From contig NZ_JAALGD010000022.1 in the NCBI RefSeq assembly GCF_011059135.1, positions 1 through 56,327 of the forward strand: a DNA stretch of 56,327 nt, written 5' to 3'. Positions 55,222 to 56,327 of the stretch are shown here, in pieces (positions within the stretch are counted from its first letter, which is position 1; every line of letters begins with the position of its first letter). Origin of the DNA: Brevibacillus sp. SYP-B805 (GTDB lineage: Bacteria; Bacillota; Bacilli; Brevibacillales; Brevibacillaceae). Made by a program: the position numbers and the translations under genes. The notes under the pieces were generated by a model. It was not told the DNA's origin and searched no databases. It saw only the letters and a program-made list of their open reading frames with translations.

Positions 55222-55362
55222 CACCTTCTCCCATCCGGACTATACCGTCGGCCTTGGAATGTTCACCAAGTCAGTCGCTGTACGTACCAGCGAGTCGCGG
55301 GCTCAGACACATGGGTCATCACCGCCGGTCGGGAATTTCACCCTGCCCTGAAGGTTCACTAT
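55222..55362 (-). promoter_or_regulatory. FMN (RFN) riboswitch controlling ribDEBAH
   Basis: The minus strand shows GGGTGAAATTCCCGACCGG, GAGCCCGCGACTCG, GCCGACGGTATAG and GTCCGGATGGGAGAAGG. FMN binding is expected to terminate transcription upstream of ribD. Confidence 0.97.
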
Positions 55363-55427
55363 TCAACTGGTGTTTAGTATACCATGTTTGCCCTGCCTGT
55401 TTACAGGGGACGGGCACATTCTATGCA

Positions 55428-55979
55428 TTACAGGCGCTGCAGCTGTTCCAGCGCGTCCAGGGAGGCTACGCAGTGGTCCACAAGGCGGCGCATGTCCTCG
55501 ATGTTGCCTTCATCGATCTTGCGCTGGAAATCGAGCGTCACCCTGGTCTCGTACAGCTCCGGCGGCCACCGCAGCCAATGCTCGTCAAGGCGGGCACCCA
55601 CGAATTGGGTGATATGCGGACGGTTGCCCCAGATATCGTTCAACGCCCGCGAGATGGCTGCCGCCTCCTGCGCAACATCCCGAATGAACATCCGGAAGTG
55701 AATGCAGATCATGCACCCGATCCGCTCCGTCAAAGGCTGCTCCAATTGTTCGGCGGCGATGTCGGCAAGCGTCGTGCGCAGCTGAATCCGGGCGGTCACC
55801 GGCTTGTCCCGGGCGGCGGCATGTGCCAGGCAAAATTCGATGTCAAACAACCGGTGAAACGTCGCCATATCCATGATGTCGGAACGATCGGTTACCAGAA
55901 TCGCCCCTTCGAAATCGCAGTCATACACGGCCCCTTCCAGGACCACTTTCACATTATCGAAGACGGTTGGGTGAAACAT
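55428..55979 (-). CDS. Conserved-looking protein of unknown function
   Basis: This 183-residue soluble protein starts MFHPTVFDNVKVVLEGAVYD with GAGGAGG 8 bases upstream; the longer frame up to 56066 runs into the insertion element. It is rich in alternating strands then helices (RPHITQFVGARLDEHWLRWPPEL), has no membrane segment and shows two Cys (CMICIHFRMF). I do not recognise the family. The IS element lies immediately upstream, so its native promoter may have been displaced. Confidence 0.7.
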   Translation of the reverse strand: MFHPTVFDNVKVVLEGAVYDCDFEGAILVTDRSDIMDMATFHRLFDIEFCLAHAAARDKPVTARIQLRTTLADIAAEQLEQPLTERIGCMICIHFRMFIRDVAQEAAAISRALNDIWGNRPHITQFVGARLDEHWLRWPPELYETRVTLDFQRKIDEGNIEDMRRLVDHCVASLDALEQLQRL

Positions 55980-56078
55980 CCCTTCAGCCTCCTCGTCCAT
56001 CACACCTCTCCATAGCATGCCCGACTTTCGCTGCGCTTGCAAGAACGGGCGGATGATCCCCGCCAAACGTAGTCATAA

Positions 56079-56097
56079 CCACCGGCTTAGCCGGTGG
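56079..56097 (-). repeat. Subterminal hairpin of the IS200/IS605 element
   Basis: A perfect 8-bp stem with TTA loop; in this family such hairpins are bound by TnpA during single-strand transposition. A second small hairpin (GCCCT-ATA-AGGGC) lies at 56107-56119. Confidence 0.8.
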
Positions 56098-56203
56098 CTT
56101 CCATTAGCCCTATAAGGGCATGTTGCAAGCAAGCGCCTCAAAGGCGCGCTGAAAGTCTGCCAACCGCGTGTTGCCTCGGGCCGGCCCCTGAAAAGGGGCT
56201 ACT

Positions 56204-56327
56204 TTACCTGCCCTTTTTCACCGACTCACCCGTAAACGGGTCGATCAGTTCTTTCATCGTTAATTGCTCATAATTTTTGTCCTCCACTAACTGGTTACGG
56301 ATATATTCCTCAATTACCTTTTTATTT
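56204..56327 (-). CDS. tnpA: IS200/IS605 transposase TnpA, C-terminal part
   Basis: The last 40 codons read VIEEYIRNQLVEDKNYEQLT, then MKELIDPFTG and a basic end. This matches the C-terminal pattern of IS200-type Y1 HUH transposases. The catalytic HUH and Tyr lie outside the window. Strand and stop at 56204 place the element's right end to the left. Confidence 0.82.
   Translation of the reverse strand, partial: NKKVIEEYIRNQLVEDKNYEQLTMKELIDPFTGESVKKGR

Larger units (their letters stand above)
56066..56327 (-). mobile_element. End of an IS200/IS605 family element
   Basis: The region from about 56066 to the window edge carries the C-terminal part of a TnpA gene and, past its stop, 140 bases ending in the hairpin CCACCGGC-TTA-GCCGGTGG (56079-56097) followed by TTATGACTACGTTT. 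Such subterminal hairpins without inverted repeats mark the right end of IS200/IS605 elements. The exact end is uncertain. Confidence 0.83.

Overview
The window looks like ordinary chromosome of a fairly GC-rich, endospore-forming member of the Bacillales. The closest feel is Brevibacillus or another Paenibacillaceae-like lineage; this is inferred from gene content and protein style, not from a search. Strong AGGAGG-type ribosome sites, frequent TTG and GTG starts, and FMN and c-di-AMP riboswitches support a Firmicute. So does a gene backbone matching the Bacillus subtilis yfhF/yfhP/mutY/fabL/ygaC/ygaD/gsaB/bcp/perR/ygzB/ygxA/rrn neighbourhood.

Layout. 1-290: 5' end of a 16S rRNA gene leaving the window on the minus strand, with two tandem promoters and a boxA antiterminator. 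293-13200: ygxA, ygzB, a membrane-anchored GH18 glycosidase, perR with its own Per box, a large secreted helical-repeat protein, nth, an NDUFA9-like SDR, a GNAT, a PduO-type cobalamin adenosyltransferase, a methyltransferase, an M42 peptidase, bcp and a winged-helix regulator. 13300-17930: FMN-riboswitch-controlled ribU, a three-gene ABC-2 exporter and a PP2C-like phosphatase. 18000-22440: gsaB, a zinc membrane peptidase, an RpiR regulator and a beta-hydroxyacid dehydrogenase. 22440-30160: a secreted propeller-like protein and a four-gene operon of RND adaptor, RND pump, response regulator and kinase. 30260-33070: a decayed region with two copies of a small structured repeat, a secreted protein of 96-residue tandem repeats and a broken MFS gene. 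33067-41700: an MsbA-like ABC exporter, a DUF402 protein, a GNAT, fabL, a cluster of very small genes with two YrzI-type peptides and tandem terminators, yfhF, mutY and yfhP. 41700-44040: a third structured repeat, sodA, a TauE/SafE exporter and two small membrane proteins. 44209-49570: a PrpE-like phosphoesterase and a LiaIH-(methyltransferase)-FSR envelope-stress operon. 49850-51320: a c-di-AMP riboswitch with an NlpC/P60 hydrolase, and a LysE exporter. 51457-55362: ribDE-BA-H under an FMN riboswitch, with a fourth structured repeat inside the operon. 55428-56327: a 183-residue protein of unknown function and the end of an IS200/IS605 element.

How it works together. The window combines peroxide defence (perR, bcp, sodA), DNA repair of oxidised bases (nth, mutY), riboflavin supply (rib operon and RibU, each under its own FMN riboswitch), envelope stress (Lia operon, RND pump with its own two-component system) and envelope biogenesis (fabL, cell-wall hydrolase under c-di-AMP).

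The most unusual signal is a family of four short interspersed elements, at 30261, 32345, 41701 and 53152, all in one orientation. They share a 10-bp outer stem with a compensatory base-pair change, a small conserved hairpin and a hypervariable middle arm. Three of them also share a conserved outer tail. One copy interrupts the reading frame of the MFS transporter. They behave like small mobile elements carrying a structured RNA. I could not assign them to a known family; a HEARO / omega-RNA-like identity is a testable guess.
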